Shown here: positions 38,172 through 45,760 of the stretch, in pieces
How the letters are laid out: each line of letters begins with the position of its first letter
Position numbering within the stretch: the first letter of the stretch is position 1
DNA from: Fervidobacterium sp.
Lineage (GTDB): Bacteria > Thermotogota > Thermotogae > Thermotogales > Fervidobacteriaceae
Assembly (NCBI GenBank): GCA_026419195.1
Contig: JANZZV010000011.1
Coordinates: forward strand, 1-61,994
Reading direction: 5' to 3'
DNA: 61,994 nt
Translations under genes and position numbers: made by a program
The notes under the pieces: generated by a model
Told to the model about the DNA's origin: nothing
Seen by the model: only the letters and a program-made list of their open reading frames with translations
The model's database searches: none

Positions 38172-39311
38172 TTATTTTATGAACAATTCAAGGGCATTTT
38201 TTAACTTTTCAACAACGTATTCTTGATCTTCCAACGTTAGATCAGTATAGAATGGTAAAGCAATTGTTCTGGTTGAAACTTGTTCAGTAACGGGGAGCAT
38301 TCCCTCTTTCCATCCTAATTCTCTGTAAGGTTTTTGAAGATGAACTGGTTCAAAATAACTTCTTACCTGCACACCTTCCATTTCCAAGTATTCCATAATT
38401 CTTTGTCGAGTCAATCTATCTACATGTTCTGGTAATCGAATAACGTAAACAAACCAAGACATTCTTGTAACATAATCTTTTACAACTGGAATTTGAATAC
38501 CTAATTTTGACAAAAGTTTGTTGTATCTATTTGCAACATCACTTCTTCTATTTATGATTTCATCAATTCTTTGCATCTGTGACCAACCCAATGCTGCTGA
38601 CATTTCATCAATTCTATAGTTATAACCTACATATTCATGCACAAGCCACTCTGAGCCTTCTCCTCTTCCCTGATTTCTAAGAGACTTTGAAATTTTGTAA
38701 ACAGTTTCGTCGTTAGTTACAATTATTCCTCCTTCTCCTGTTGTGATTTGCTTATTAGCATAAAATGCAAATGCACCCGCGATTCCAAAAGTTCCTACTT
38801 TTTTGCCTTTATACTCACTACCAAGTGCTTCACAGGAATCTTCGATAATTGTTACGTTGTAGTTTGAGCAAATTTCTGTTATTTTATCCCAGTCCATCGG
38901 ATGACCAAAAATGTCAACCCCCATCAAGTATATTTCCGAATACTCTTTTGAACATTTGTCAAGCACATATTCTAACGCGAAAGGATCAATATTCATTGTA
39001 TCTGGCTGTATATCTACAAAGGCAACTTTACCTTTTTCAAAAAGCGCTACATTGGCAGAGGCAACAAATGTAAAAGAAGGTACTATTAAGAGTGATTTTT
39101 CATTAAAATTAGCGGCTTTTAATATAAGATGCAGCGCACTTGTACCGCTGGAGACTGCAACAGCATACCTAAGACCAGTGAATTCAGCAATAACTTTTTC
39201 AAACGCTTCAGTGTAAGGACCTATACTTAACCTTCCTGACTTGAGAACCTGAACAACCACATCTATATCAGATTGAGATATCTGCGGACTTGAAAGCTGG
39301 ACTTTTTTCAA
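38172..39311 (-). CDS. DegT/DnrJ/EryC1/StrS-family PLP aminotransferase
   Basis: The protein has 379 residues with AVSSGTSALHLIL, EDSCEALGSEYKGKKVG and the PLP lysine in FYANKQITTGEGG, then WLVHEYVGYNYRIDEMSAALG. Family members aminate nucleotide-linked keto-sugars for surface polysaccharides. It starts with TTG, preceded by GGATGTGA. No sugar-nucleotide neighbours are present; it lies between a TPR protein and lnt, so a cell-surface role is only inferred. Confidence 0.88.
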   Translation of the reverse strand: MKKVQLSSPQISQSDIDVVVQVLKSGRLSIGPYTEAFEKVIAEFTGLRYAVAVSSGTSALHLILKAANFNEKSLLIVPSFTFVASANVALFEKGKVAFVDIQPDTMNIDPFALEYVLDKCSKEYSEIYLMGVDIFGHPMDWDKITEICSNYNVTIIEDSCEALGSEYKGKKVGTFGIAGAFAFYANKQITTGEGGIIVTNDETVYKISKSLRNQGRGEGSEWLVHEYVGYNYRIDEMSAALGWSQMQRIDEIINRRSDVANRYNKLLSKLGIQIPVVKDYVTRMSWFVYVIRLPEHVDRLTRQRIMEYLEMEGVQVRSYFEPVHLQKPYRELGWKEGMLPVTEQVSTRTIALPFYTDLTLEDQEYVVEKLKNALELFIK

Positions 39312-39374
39312 TCCTCTTCACATCCTTTTTACTTTTTTCAATTGTATTATATCATCGATTTACATAACATTGCC

Positions 39375-40394
39375 CTATTCAAGTTTTATTCTTTTTAGGA
39401 AATTGTATTCGTTCAATGCTTCATCGTACATTCCTGCCTTTTCGTATAACTGAGCTAGCTTTAACCTTTTGTTTTCGTTCAACGGGTCTTTTTCAACGAC
39501 TTTTCTATAATTCAAAGCAGCTTTCCTCCAGATCCCAAAAGTTAACCAAACATAATATCTAACTATTGGGAAAGAAAGAAGAATCGAAAACAACAAAATA
39601 CAAACAGCTACAACTAACAGCAAAAGATATTTTAGTGAGCTGAACATCTTCTTTGAAATAATTTCCAGTAATTTTTGTATATTTTCTTGTAAATTTTTAA
39701 GAGCAGGTGTACTTGATTTGTAAGAACTTTTTAAATTTGGTTCTTTGTATTCTGGATAGTACTCAACAATCGAATTGTAAATTTCCAAATACCTTTGTTT
39801 TTTTTCTTCAGTTTTTTCCTTGGATAACTTTTCGAAAAGAACCTTTACAATGCTCCTTAACAACTTATCTTTGCTTTGGACTTTTGAGAGTATTTGAACA
39901 TAACCTTTTTTGCCTCCATCTTTTAAGAGTACGTTTATTAGTTCTTCCGAGATTTTTTCATAATCATATTCGTTTATTACATCGATAATCACATCAAACA
40001 AGTATAAAACATCTGGATTATTTTGCACGTTATTTATGGCATAATCAAGGAGTGTATCTTTGTTAAATATATCAATTAGGTAATACCTCATAACCTTTGT
40101 CAAAGAAGCAGACTTTAAAAAATTCACAAGTCCCTCGATGTCTTCTTTAACTGCGAACTCGTAATCTTTTAACTTGCGTTTGGCGTGTAGGAATTTACCT
40201 AACTTGTCTATAGTTTCGGTATCTGAAGTTTGTTGATTAGAAATATACAACAAATACATATCCCAAGCAAATTCTGGGTCTACTTTAGATTTTGCAATGA
40301 TATCTTCAACAGTAAGTGAGAATGCCAAAAAGTTACTTAGAATCACTATTATTAGAATCTTTATTTTCAGAAAGGCCGTACGGTTCTTTTTCAT
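39375..40394 (-). CDS. TPR-containing membrane protein of unknown function
   Basis: The protein has 339 residues from the ATG at 40394 (GGAGGATAACG upstream), inside the 3' end of the CDF gene. The N-terminal hydrophobic stretch (LKIKILIIVILSNFLAFS) is a signal peptide or anchor, a second membrane helix lies near residues 250-275 (YLLLLVVAVCILLFSILLSF), and the C-terminal part has a tetratricopeptide-like unit (KRLKLAQLYEKAGMYDEALNEY). The large central helical region is likely outside the cytoplasm. No family is recognised. Confidence 0.6.
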   Translation of the reverse strand: MKKNRTAFLKIKILIIVILSNFLAFSLTVEDIIAKSKVDPEFAWDMYLLYISNQQTSDTETIDKLGKFLHAKRKLKDYEFAVKEDIEGLVNFLKSASLTKVMRYYLIDIFNKDTLLDYAINNVQNNPDVLYLFDVIIDVINEYDYEKISEELINVLLKDGGKKGYVQILSKVQSKDKLLRSIVKVLFEKLSKEKTEEKKQRYLEIYNSIVEYYPEYKEPNLKSSYKSSTPALKNLQENIQKLLEIISKKMFSSLKYLLLLVVAVCILLFSILLSFPIVRYYVWLTFGIWRKAALNYRKVVEKDPLNENKRLKLAQLYEKAGMYDEALNEYNFLKRIKLE

Positions 40395-41268
40395 CGTTAT
40401 CCTCCGGTTCAACATGAATAACGACATCGTAAATATTTTTAGTATCACAAAGTTTTTCTTTTATACACTTTGTTATATCATGAGCTTCCCTAACACTCAT
40501 ATGCTCATCAACTTCAACATCCATATCGATATCAAATTTTCCACCTATTTTTCTAACTCTTACCTTGTGTGGATTTGATGCACCACATACTTTACAAGCA
40601 TTGAAGATCTTTTCATATATCCACATTTCCTCTTCCTTCAGTCCATCCATCAATTCGTGAGCATTCTCTTCGAAAACTTCCCATGCTACTTTTATTATTA
40701 TACCAGACATGATCAAACCAACAAGCGGATCCATCCAAGATAAACCAATTTTGTTTAAAAATACACCGAGAAACACCAATCCAGACATCATAATATCGTT
40801 CCGCATATTCTTTGCTTCTGCAATCATAGCATAGCTTTTGTTTTTCTTACCAGCTGAATATTCTATTGCAAACAGGAAAGTCTTTCCAATTACGGATATG
40901 ACCGCTGCTAAAAGCGGAAGCACACCTGAAAGTATTTCGTGTTCACCTGTTATCAATCTTTTTGCGCTCTCAATTAAAAGTGTAAGACCTGCATAAAATA
41001 TGACAAAAGATATGACCTTTGCTCCTATGTTTTCGGCTTTCTGGTGTCCATACGGATGTTCCTTATCGGCTGGTCTACGCGATATTACAGTCGATACAAG
41101 CATTGTCGAAGATGTAAGTATATCCGTTGAAGTATCAATACCATCAGCAAGAACTGCCATACTTTTAAATATTAATCCTATGCTTACCTTTATCACTGCA
41201 AGTATAAGATTAGTGACAACGGCAATAGTTGAAACTATTTTTAGTTCCCTTTCTGCCGAGCTTTCCAT
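40333..41268 (-). CDS. Cation diffusion facilitator transporter
   Basis: The protein has 311 residues. It has about six membrane helices and the family features VLADGIDTSTDILTSS (metal-site Asp residues), HPYGHQKAENIGAKVISF and KNMRNDIMMSGLVFLG, and a C-terminal cytoplasmic metallochaperone-like domain (VRKIGGKFDIDMDVEVDEHMSV with a final charged tail). It exports divalent metals such as zinc, iron or manganese in exchange for protons. The start is an ATG after GGAGGAATTAGT. It is the first gene of the era operon. Confidence 0.9.
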   Translation of the reverse strand: MESSAERELKIVSTIAVVTNLILAVIKVSIGLIFKSMAVLADGIDTSTDILTSSTMLVSTVISRRPADKEHPYGHQKAENIGAKVISFVIFYAGLTLLIESAKRLITGEHEILSGVLPLLAAVISVIGKTFLFAIEYSAGKKNKSYAMIAEAKNMRNDIMMSGLVFLGVFLNKIGLSWMDPLVGLIMSGIIIKVAWEVFEENAHELMDGLKEEEMWIYEKIFNACKVCGASNPHKVRVRKIGGKFDIDMDVEVDEHMSVREAHDITKCIKEKLCDTKNIYDVVIHVEPEDNDEKEPYGLSENKDSNNSDSK

Positions 41269-41291
41269 ACTAATTCCTCCAATCTTTACGA

Positions 41292-41324
41292 ATAAAAAAC
41301 AAGGGGCTTTTCTAACCCCTTGTT
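41292..41324 (-). terminator. Terminator of the infC-rpmI-rplT operon
   Basis: On the minus strand the stem AACAAGGGG/CCCCTTGTT (41298-41306 and 41316-41324) has loop TTAGAAAAG and is followed by TTTTTTATT. It closes the infC operon downstream of rplT and lies just before the CDF gene. Confidence 0.9.
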
Positions 41325-41344
41325 AATGAGATTCATTATCATCC

Positions 41345-41701
41345 TTACTTTCCAAGCGCCACCTTTGCTATATTCACATACTCTTTGAAACTTTCTGGAT
41401 CATTCACGGCAAGTTCTGCAAGCATCTTTCTATTAATTGCAACATTTGCAAGCTTCAATCCGTGAATAAGTTCATTGTATTTCAGCCCTTCATTTCTCGC
41501 TGCGATGTTTATTCTTGTTATCCACAATTTTCTGAAATTACCTTTTTTATTTTTCCTTCCATCAAATGCGAATTTTAAAGCCCTGTAATACGACTGCTTA
41601 GCTAGTGTATATCTTCTACTTAAAGCACCTCTGAATCCTTTCACAAATTTAAGAAATTTCTTTTTCTTCTTTTTCGAATTTAAAGCATTTTTGACGCGCA
41701 T
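41345..41701 (-). CDS. rplT: Ribosomal protein L20
   Basis: The protein has 118 residues from the ATG at 41701 (AAGGAGGAAG upstream), giving the usual MRVKNAL start; the GTG at 41707 is not needed. It is highly basic at the N-terminus, with FRGALSRRYTLAKQSYYRALKFAF and LWITRINIAARNEG. L20 is a primary 23S rRNA binding protein and, in other bacteria, represses its own operon through the infC leader. Confidence 0.97.
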   Translation of the reverse strand: MRVKNALNSKKKKKKFLKFVKGFRGALSRRYTLAKQSYYRALKFAFDGRKNKKGNFRKLWITRINIAARNEGLKYNELIHGLKLANVAINRKMLAELAVNDPESFKEYVNIAKVALGK

Positions 41702-41729
41702 ATACACTTCCTCCTTTTCAAAGATCTAT

Positions 41730-41933
41730 TTATTTTCTACCAAGTAACCTGAGAATCCTTGCTTCGTCAGATTTTGAAACAACATCTTCAAGTCTTAGAG
41801 CTCTCAACGTTGATCTTCTTTTCTTACCTGTTTTATGCCATGCATTTGCATGTCTTCTCATGATTTTTCCATTCTTTGTAACCCTGAAGCGCTTTGCGGC
41901 TGTTTTGCTTGTCTTCATTTTCCTCTTAGCCAT
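41730..41933 (-). CDS. rpmI: Ribosomal protein L35
   Basis: The protein has 67 residues: MAKRKMKTSKTAAKRFRVT, then KIMRRHANAWHKTGKKRRST and a short C-terminal helix. It lies between infC and rplT in the standard order. The start is an ATG after AGGAGGGATAAAC. Confidence 0.97.
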   Translation of the reverse strand: MAKRKMKTSKTAAKRFRVTKNGKIMRRHANAWHKTGKKRRSTLRALRLEDVVSKSDEARILRLLGRK

Positions 41934-41994
41934 GTTTATCCCTCCTGTCTTATTGGTAAGAAGTTACAGGTAACGAATTATGAGTTGATCAAAA

Positions 41995-42516
41995 CTATAA
42001 ATTCTTTGGTTTCAAAACCATCCACATGTCTCGACCTTCCATTTTAGCTTCCTTTTCTACATTCCCAATATCAGAAATATCCTTAGCGATCCTGTCTAAT
42101 ATTTCCTTACCCTTTTCAACGAAAGCCAATTCTCTTCCCCTGAACATTACAGTAACTTTAACTTTGTTTCCATCGTTCAAGAATCTCTTTATATGTTTTA
42201 GTTTCGTTTGATAATCATGTTCATTTATAACTGGTCTGAACTTCATTTCCTTAACTTCAATAATCTTTTGATTTTTCTTTGCTTTCTGTTCCTTCTTTGA
42301 CAATTCGTACTTGTATTTTCCATAATCCAGTACACGGGCAACTGGTGGTTGAGCATTTGGGGCTACCAATATCAAGTCCAAACCTTTTGACCTTGCAAAA
42401 TCAATGGCAGCAGACTTTGACATGATTCCAATAGCTTTGCCTTCTTCGTCAACTACTCGAACCTCACTGAATGGAATTTCTTCGTTTTTTATAATTTTCT
42501 CTTTCTCGTTTTTAAT
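41995..42516 (-). CDS. infC: Translation initiation factor IF-3, apparent AUU start
   Basis: The protein has 173 residues with the standard two-domain layout: VRVVDEEGKAIGIMSKSAAIDFARSKGLDLILVAP, then YKYELSKKEQKAKKNQK and the C-domain with VTVMFRGRELAF. The ribosome binding site AGGAGG is followed immediately by GTG (42525), which is too close, and 9 nt later by ATT (42516). I chose ATT because infC starts with AUU in several bacteria, where IF-3 discriminates against non-AUG starts and so represses its own synthesis. If GTG is used the protein is 176 residues. Confidence 0.9.
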   Translation of the reverse strand: MKNEKEKIIKNEEIPFSEVRVVDEEGKAIGIMSKSAAIDFARSKGLDLILVAPNAQPPVARVLDYGKYKYELSKKEQKAKKNQKIIEVKEMKFRPVINEHDYQTKLKHIKRFLNDGNKVKVTVMFRGRELAFVEKGKEILDRIAKDISDIGNVEKEAKMEGRDMWMVLKPKNL

Positions 42517-42545
42517 AGTTTTCACCCTCCTGTTAACATATATTA

Positions 42546-42582
42546 TTAAAAAAGTTTAGGCGGACTCGACGCCCGCCTAAAT
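42546..42582 (-). terminator. Attenuator terminator in the infC leader
   Basis: On the minus strand the stem TTTAGGCGG/CCGCCTAAA (42555-42563 and 42573-42581) has a 9-nt loop and is followed by CTTTTTTAATAATA. The hairpin lies 30 nt upstream of the infC start and would stop transcription before infC, so it is an attenuator, not an operon end. Confidence 0.85.
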
Positions 42583-42688
42583 CTTTTCGATTAATTATTT
42601 ACTAAAAGCTATCACCTCAAAATACCTAACGAGCCTGCGCTGTTAGGTGGGAAGCCGGGCGCCTCCACTTCCAAATTATCATACCTTT
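42583..42688 (-). promoter_or_regulatory. infC leader with alternative antiterminator pairing
   Basis: Between tRNA-Lys and the attenuator, the leader contains two sequence blocks (42656-42660 and 42643-42647, minus-strand reading GCCCG and CCTAA, separated by 8 nt). Together they are complementary over 10 nt to one arm of the terminator (plus-strand 42571-42580). A local hairpin CCTAAC/GTTAGG competes for the second block. This three-way competition is how L20 or IF-3 leaders switch infC expression in other phyla. Confidence 0.6.
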
Positions 42689-42764
42689 TGGTGGGCCGCG
42701 TGGGATTCGAACCCACGGCCACCTGATTAAGAGTCAGGTGCTCTACCTACTGAGCTAGCGGCCC
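42689..42764 (-). tRNA. tRNA-Lys (CTT)
   Basis: A 76-nt cloverleaf with acceptor GGGCCGC/GCGGCCC, encoded ACCA, anticodon CTT within CTGACTCTTAATCAG, and T-loop TTCGAAT. It is the last of three tRNA genes read on the minus strand, upstream of infC. Confidence 0.96.
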
Positions 42765-42769
42765 GATCA

Positions 42770-42844
42770 TGGTGCCCCCAGGAGGAATCGAACCTCCATT
42801 TGCGGATTAGGAATCCGCCGTTCTATCCTTTGAACTATGGGGGC
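42770..42844 (-). tRNA. tRNA-Arg (CCT)
   Basis: A 75-nt cloverleaf with acceptor GCCCCCA/TGGGGGC, encoded ACCA, and anticodon CCT within GGATTCCTAATCC. The T-arm GGAGG/CCTCC has TTCGATT. It is separated from tRNA-Lys by 5 nt. Confidence 0.95.
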
Positions 42845-42871
42845 TGTTAACTAACGTTGTTATATTACATC

Positions 42872-42946
42872 TGGCAGCCCCACGGGGAATCGAACCCCGA
42901 CCCTCGGACTGAGAATCCGATGGACTAGCCGTTATCCTATGGGGCC
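42872..42946 (-). tRNA. tRNA-Glu (CTC)
   Basis: A 75-nt cloverleaf with acceptor GGCCCCA/TGGGGCT, discriminator G, encoded CCA, and anticodon CTC within GGATTCTCAGTCC. It is the first gene of the tRNA unit after the promoter at about 43.0 kb. Confidence 0.95.
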
Positions 42947-43002
42947 AAAGATTGAAAATGCCAAAAGCTGAAATTTGGTAAAATAATTACTGACCGTGAT
43001 AT

Positions 43003-43030
43003 ATATTAGCACAAGCCTAAAAAAAGTCAA
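43003..43030 (-). promoter_or_regulatory. Promoter of the tRNA/infC operon
   Basis: On the minus strand TTGACT (43025-43030) and TAATAT (43003-43008) are 16 nt apart, about 56 nt before the tRNA-Glu 5' end. It fits a sigma-70 promoter, divergent from the HD-protein promoter. Confidence 0.65.
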
Positions 43031-43045
43031 GTACTTTTTTCTTGT

Positions 43046-43076
43046 GTGACAAATATAGCATAATTTGTGTTATAAT
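43046..43076 (+). promoter_or_regulatory. Promoter of the HD-domain gene
   Basis: A consensus TATAAT at 43071-43076 and GTGACA at 43046-43051 (19-nt spacer) lie 17 nt upstream of the start codon. The -10 is perfect; the spacer is longer than ideal. Confidence 0.6.
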
Positions 43077-43093
43077 TATTTTGAGGTGGTCCA

Positions 43094-44347
43094 ATGATAG
43101 ACGTATTGTTAAAAACTATTCTCTTCGTACCACGGTTTGGTATACATTCTTTTCAAGTAGGTTTTTTAGCATCGCAGATAGCAAATTCCTTAGGTTTGGA
43201 TGCTTTGGAAGCCTTTTATTGTGGCGTGCTTCACGATATAGGTGTTTTAACCCCTCACAAAGGTATAATATTGGACGATATCGACAATCAATTTTTAATT
43301 CATCAGGATATTCCTACCCACGAATCACCTACTAAAGATCACACTCTTATATCGGCGTTTGAGATTTCTAAAATCTCTGTTTTGACAGAGAAGTTCAAAA
43401 ACATTTCGTCATCTACTCTTCTTCATCATTCGATGCCTCACTATCTGAACGATACCATTTTAGATAACGTTTATGCAAACATACTATCGATAAGCGAAGA
43501 AATCTCCAAGTACGTCCTTGTAAACGATGAAGAACTTAGTTATGATGATATAATGATACCACTTTCTACCATCAGTAACAGATATTTCGACTTCATCTAC
43601 GAAGCTGCAAAAAAAGTGTTAAAAAAAGAATACGTAAGGTGGATGCTATACGATATAAAAGCCGGTTACAACAGAGAAAAGTTAATTTTGGAATACAGTT
43701 TTGATATAAATCCAACCTTTGAACAGATTGTAGAGATAGGTGCCGTTTTATCTTACATAATAGATTCAAAAAGTCAGTTCACAAGAGAACATTCCTGGAG
43801 GGTTGCAAAGGTATCTTCAGCAATAGCAAAAGAGATAATGTTAAAGGATGAAGAATTTTTTATCGCTGGTTTGTTCCACGATATAGGTAAGATTACAACA
43901 CCTGTACAAGTTTTAGAAAAAAAGGGAAAACTAACACCGCAAGAAATGGAGATTATGAGGAAGCATGTGTATTATAGCTACGTTATTTTAGATAATCATA
44001 AAGATGAACCTTGGTTTTTGCCTGCCGTGAGACATCAGGAAAGAATTGACGGAAGCGGTTATCCATGGAAATTGAAGGGTGATCAAATGACATTCAAAGA
44101 TAAAATTCTTCAAGTAGCAGACTACTTTGTAGCAGTTCTTGAACCAAGGCCTTATAGGGGGCCTAATACTCCTGAAAAAGCTTTTGAGGAAGTTGCTCGT
44201 GCTGTTGAAAATGGAACTCTTGACAAGGGACCAGCAAACATCCTCAAAGAACTTGTGTATGGTGGTTATAATTTTGATAAGATTGACTTTATGTCATCTA
44301 TTCAGGAAGATATATCCAATTTTGAAAAAAGTTTAGCGGAGGGATAG
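43094..44347 (+). CDS. Tandem HD-domain protein with HD-GYP output domain
   Basis: The protein has 417 residues. The N-terminal HD domain (GIHSFQVGFLASQ, then CGVLHDIGV) is followed by a second HD domain at about 220-400 with REHSWRVAK, AGLFHDIGK and RHQERIDGSGYP, the GYP motif of cyclic-di-GMP phosphodiesterases. It likely cleaves cyclic-di-GMP or another nucleotide; whether the first domain is catalytic is unclear. The start is an ATG after GAGGTGG. The CoA-binding gene follows 2 nt later. Confidence 0.85.
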   Translation: MIDVLLKTILFVPRFGIHSFQVGFLASQIANSLGLDALEAFYCGVLHDIGVLTPHKGIILDDIDNQFLIHQDIPTHESPTKDHTLISAFEISKISVLTEKFKNISSSTLLHHSMPHYLNDTILDNVYANILSISEEISKYVLVNDEELSYDDIMIPLSTISNRYFDFIYEAAKKVLKKEYVRWMLYDIKAGYNREKLILEYSFDINPTFEQIVEIGAVLSYIIDSKSQFTREHSWRVAKVSSAIAKEIMLKDEEFFIAGLFHDIGKITTPVQVLEKKGKLTPQEMEIMRKHVYYSYVILDNHKDEPWFLPAVRHQERIDGSGYPWKLKGDQMTFKDKILQVADYFVAVLEPRPYRGPNTPEKAFEEVARAVENGTLDKGPANILKELVYGGYNFDKIDFMSSIQEDISNFEKSLAEG

Positions 44348-44349
44348 CT

Positions 44350-44721
44350 ATGGTTATTGATAAAATTAAAAAAATAGCCTTGATCGGCGCAACAAAAAAC
44401 AAAGAAAAGTTTGGTAACATAATTTTGAAAGATCTGGTGAAGAAAGGTTACATCGTATTCCCCGTTAATCCAAATTACGAGGAAATCGAAGGAATAAAAA
44501 CGTACAGGAGCGTACAAGAATTACCAAAAGATGTCGAACTTTTAGTCTTCGTTGTTCCACCACAAATCGGACTTGAAGAAATGAAGAAAGCCTACAAATT
44601 TGGTTTTAGAAAATTTTGGTTCCAACCAGGTGCTGAATCGGATGACATAATAACTTACTCTAAAACCCTTAAGGACGCGGAATTTTCTTTTTCAAAATGT
44701 ATAATGGTAGAAACAAAATAA
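44350..44721 (+). CDS. CoA-binding domain protein
   Basis: The protein has 123 residues. It is a single Rossmann CoA-binding domain (KKIALIGATKNKEKFGNIILKDL, then VFPVNPNYEEIEG and LVFVVPPQIGLEEM) of the YccU/HcgB-independent type, with KFWFQPGAES. Its role is unknown; family members bind CoA or NAD-like ligands. The ATG has GGAGGG upstream. It lies between two signalling proteins, so a regulatory role is possible. Confidence 0.85.
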   Translation: MVIDKIKKIALIGATKNKEKFGNIILKDLVKKGYIVFPVNPNYEEIEGIKTYRSVQELPKDVELLVFVVPPQIGLEEMKKAYKFGFRKFWFQPGAESDDIITYSKTLKDAEFSFSKCIMVETK

Positions 44722-44744
44722 AAGTTGATATGGAGTGAAGTCTT

Positions 44745-45674
44745 GTGACAGAAATTCTTGAAAAAGTGCAAAAAGTATTTGCGAATATAAAAGTTGCGGA
44801 ATTTATGACAAAGGATGTTGTATATGTAAAACCAGACAGAACAGTGGCTCAAGTGAAAGAGATATTAAGGCTTAAAAGAATCTCAGGTGTGCCGGTGCTA
44901 GATGAAGATGGTAAAGTTGTGGGAATTATAAGCATTGAAGATATAATCAAATGTCTTGAAAATGGCACACTAAACGAAAAAGTTTCGGAACACATGACCA
45001 AAAATGTTGTTTGTTTAAACAGTGATGCGACTCTTCAGGATGTGATAAAACAATTTGAGAGGTATAAATATGGAAGATTTCCCGTTATCGATAGCGAACA
45101 AAAACTTGTTGGCATAGTTACAAAAAACGACATCTTAGCTGCTGTAGCAACACGTCTTGGTTTGTTGTACCTTCACGATGAAAGGCGGAAAGAAGTGCTT
45201 GATTCCGATATACTGAACAGATCTCTAATCACAGGAGAAGAAATAAATAAGAAGGGAGCCGATTTTTATTTCAAGATAGATTATTTTGATGTCAATCTTG
45301 CTGGAGTTGGTGCAGCTCAACTGAAAAAATTTTTGCTCAGCAAAGGAGTCAAAGACAATGTTGTTAGAAGAGTGGCAGTAGCGGCTTATGAGGCAGAAAC
45401 CAATGTGGTAATTCACAGTGGTAGTGAGGGTGAACTTTATTGTTTCATAGCAGATGATAGAATAATCATCAGAGTGGAAGATACAGGAAAAGGGATAGAG
45501 AACATCGAGCTTGCAATGAAAGAAGGATACTCAACAGCACCAGATTATGTGCGCGAACTAGGATTTGGTGCCGGTATGGGCTTACCAAACATGCGGCGCT
45601 TTTCAGATAAGATGGTTGTACTTTCCGAAAAGGGAAAAGGCGTTGTTGTTGAAATGGTTTTCTACTTAAACTAA
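44745..45674 (+). CDS. Two CBS domains fused to an RsbW/SpoIIAB-like ATPase domain
   Basis: The protein has 309 residues. A CBS pair occupies residues about 15-135 (EFMTKDVVYVKPDRTVAQVKE and EHMTKNVVCLNSDATLQDVI), followed after a linker by a HATPase domain of the anti-sigma/serine-kinase type. The latter has an N-box in EAETNVVIHS, G1 in RVEDTGKGIENIE and G2 in GAGMGLPNMRR. CBS domains bind adenosine ligands, so the kinase may sense energy charge. GTG start with GGAGTGA upstream. The target protein is not evident nearby. Confidence 0.85.
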   Translation: MTEILEKVQKVFANIKVAEFMTKDVVYVKPDRTVAQVKEILRLKRISGVPVLDEDGKVVGIISIEDIIKCLENGTLNEKVSEHMTKNVVCLNSDATLQDVIKQFERYKYGRFPVIDSEQKLVGIVTKNDILAAVATRLGLLYLHDERRKEVLDSDILNRSLITGEEINKKGADFYFKIDYFDVNLAGVGAAQLKKFLLSKGVKDNVVRRVAVAAYEAETNVVIHSGSEGELYCFIADDRIIIRVEDTGKGIENIELAMKEGYSTAPDYVRELGFGAGMGLPNMRRFSDKMVVLSEKGKGVVVEMVFYLN

Positions 45675-45698
45675 AATCTTATGAACGAAATTCAAAAA

Positions 45699-45726
45699 TT
45701 GTGAGTCTAAAGATCGTAGATATTTT
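45699..45726 (+). promoter_or_regulatory. Possible promoter of the LPP20/CsgG-like cluster
   Basis: TTGTGA (45699-45704) and TATTTT (45721-45726) are separated by 16 nt, 35 nt before the GTG start. The match is moderate and the region is AT-rich. Confidence 0.35.
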
Positions 45727-45760
45727 TGTTAAACTACCCTACAAATAGGAGGGGATTTTT

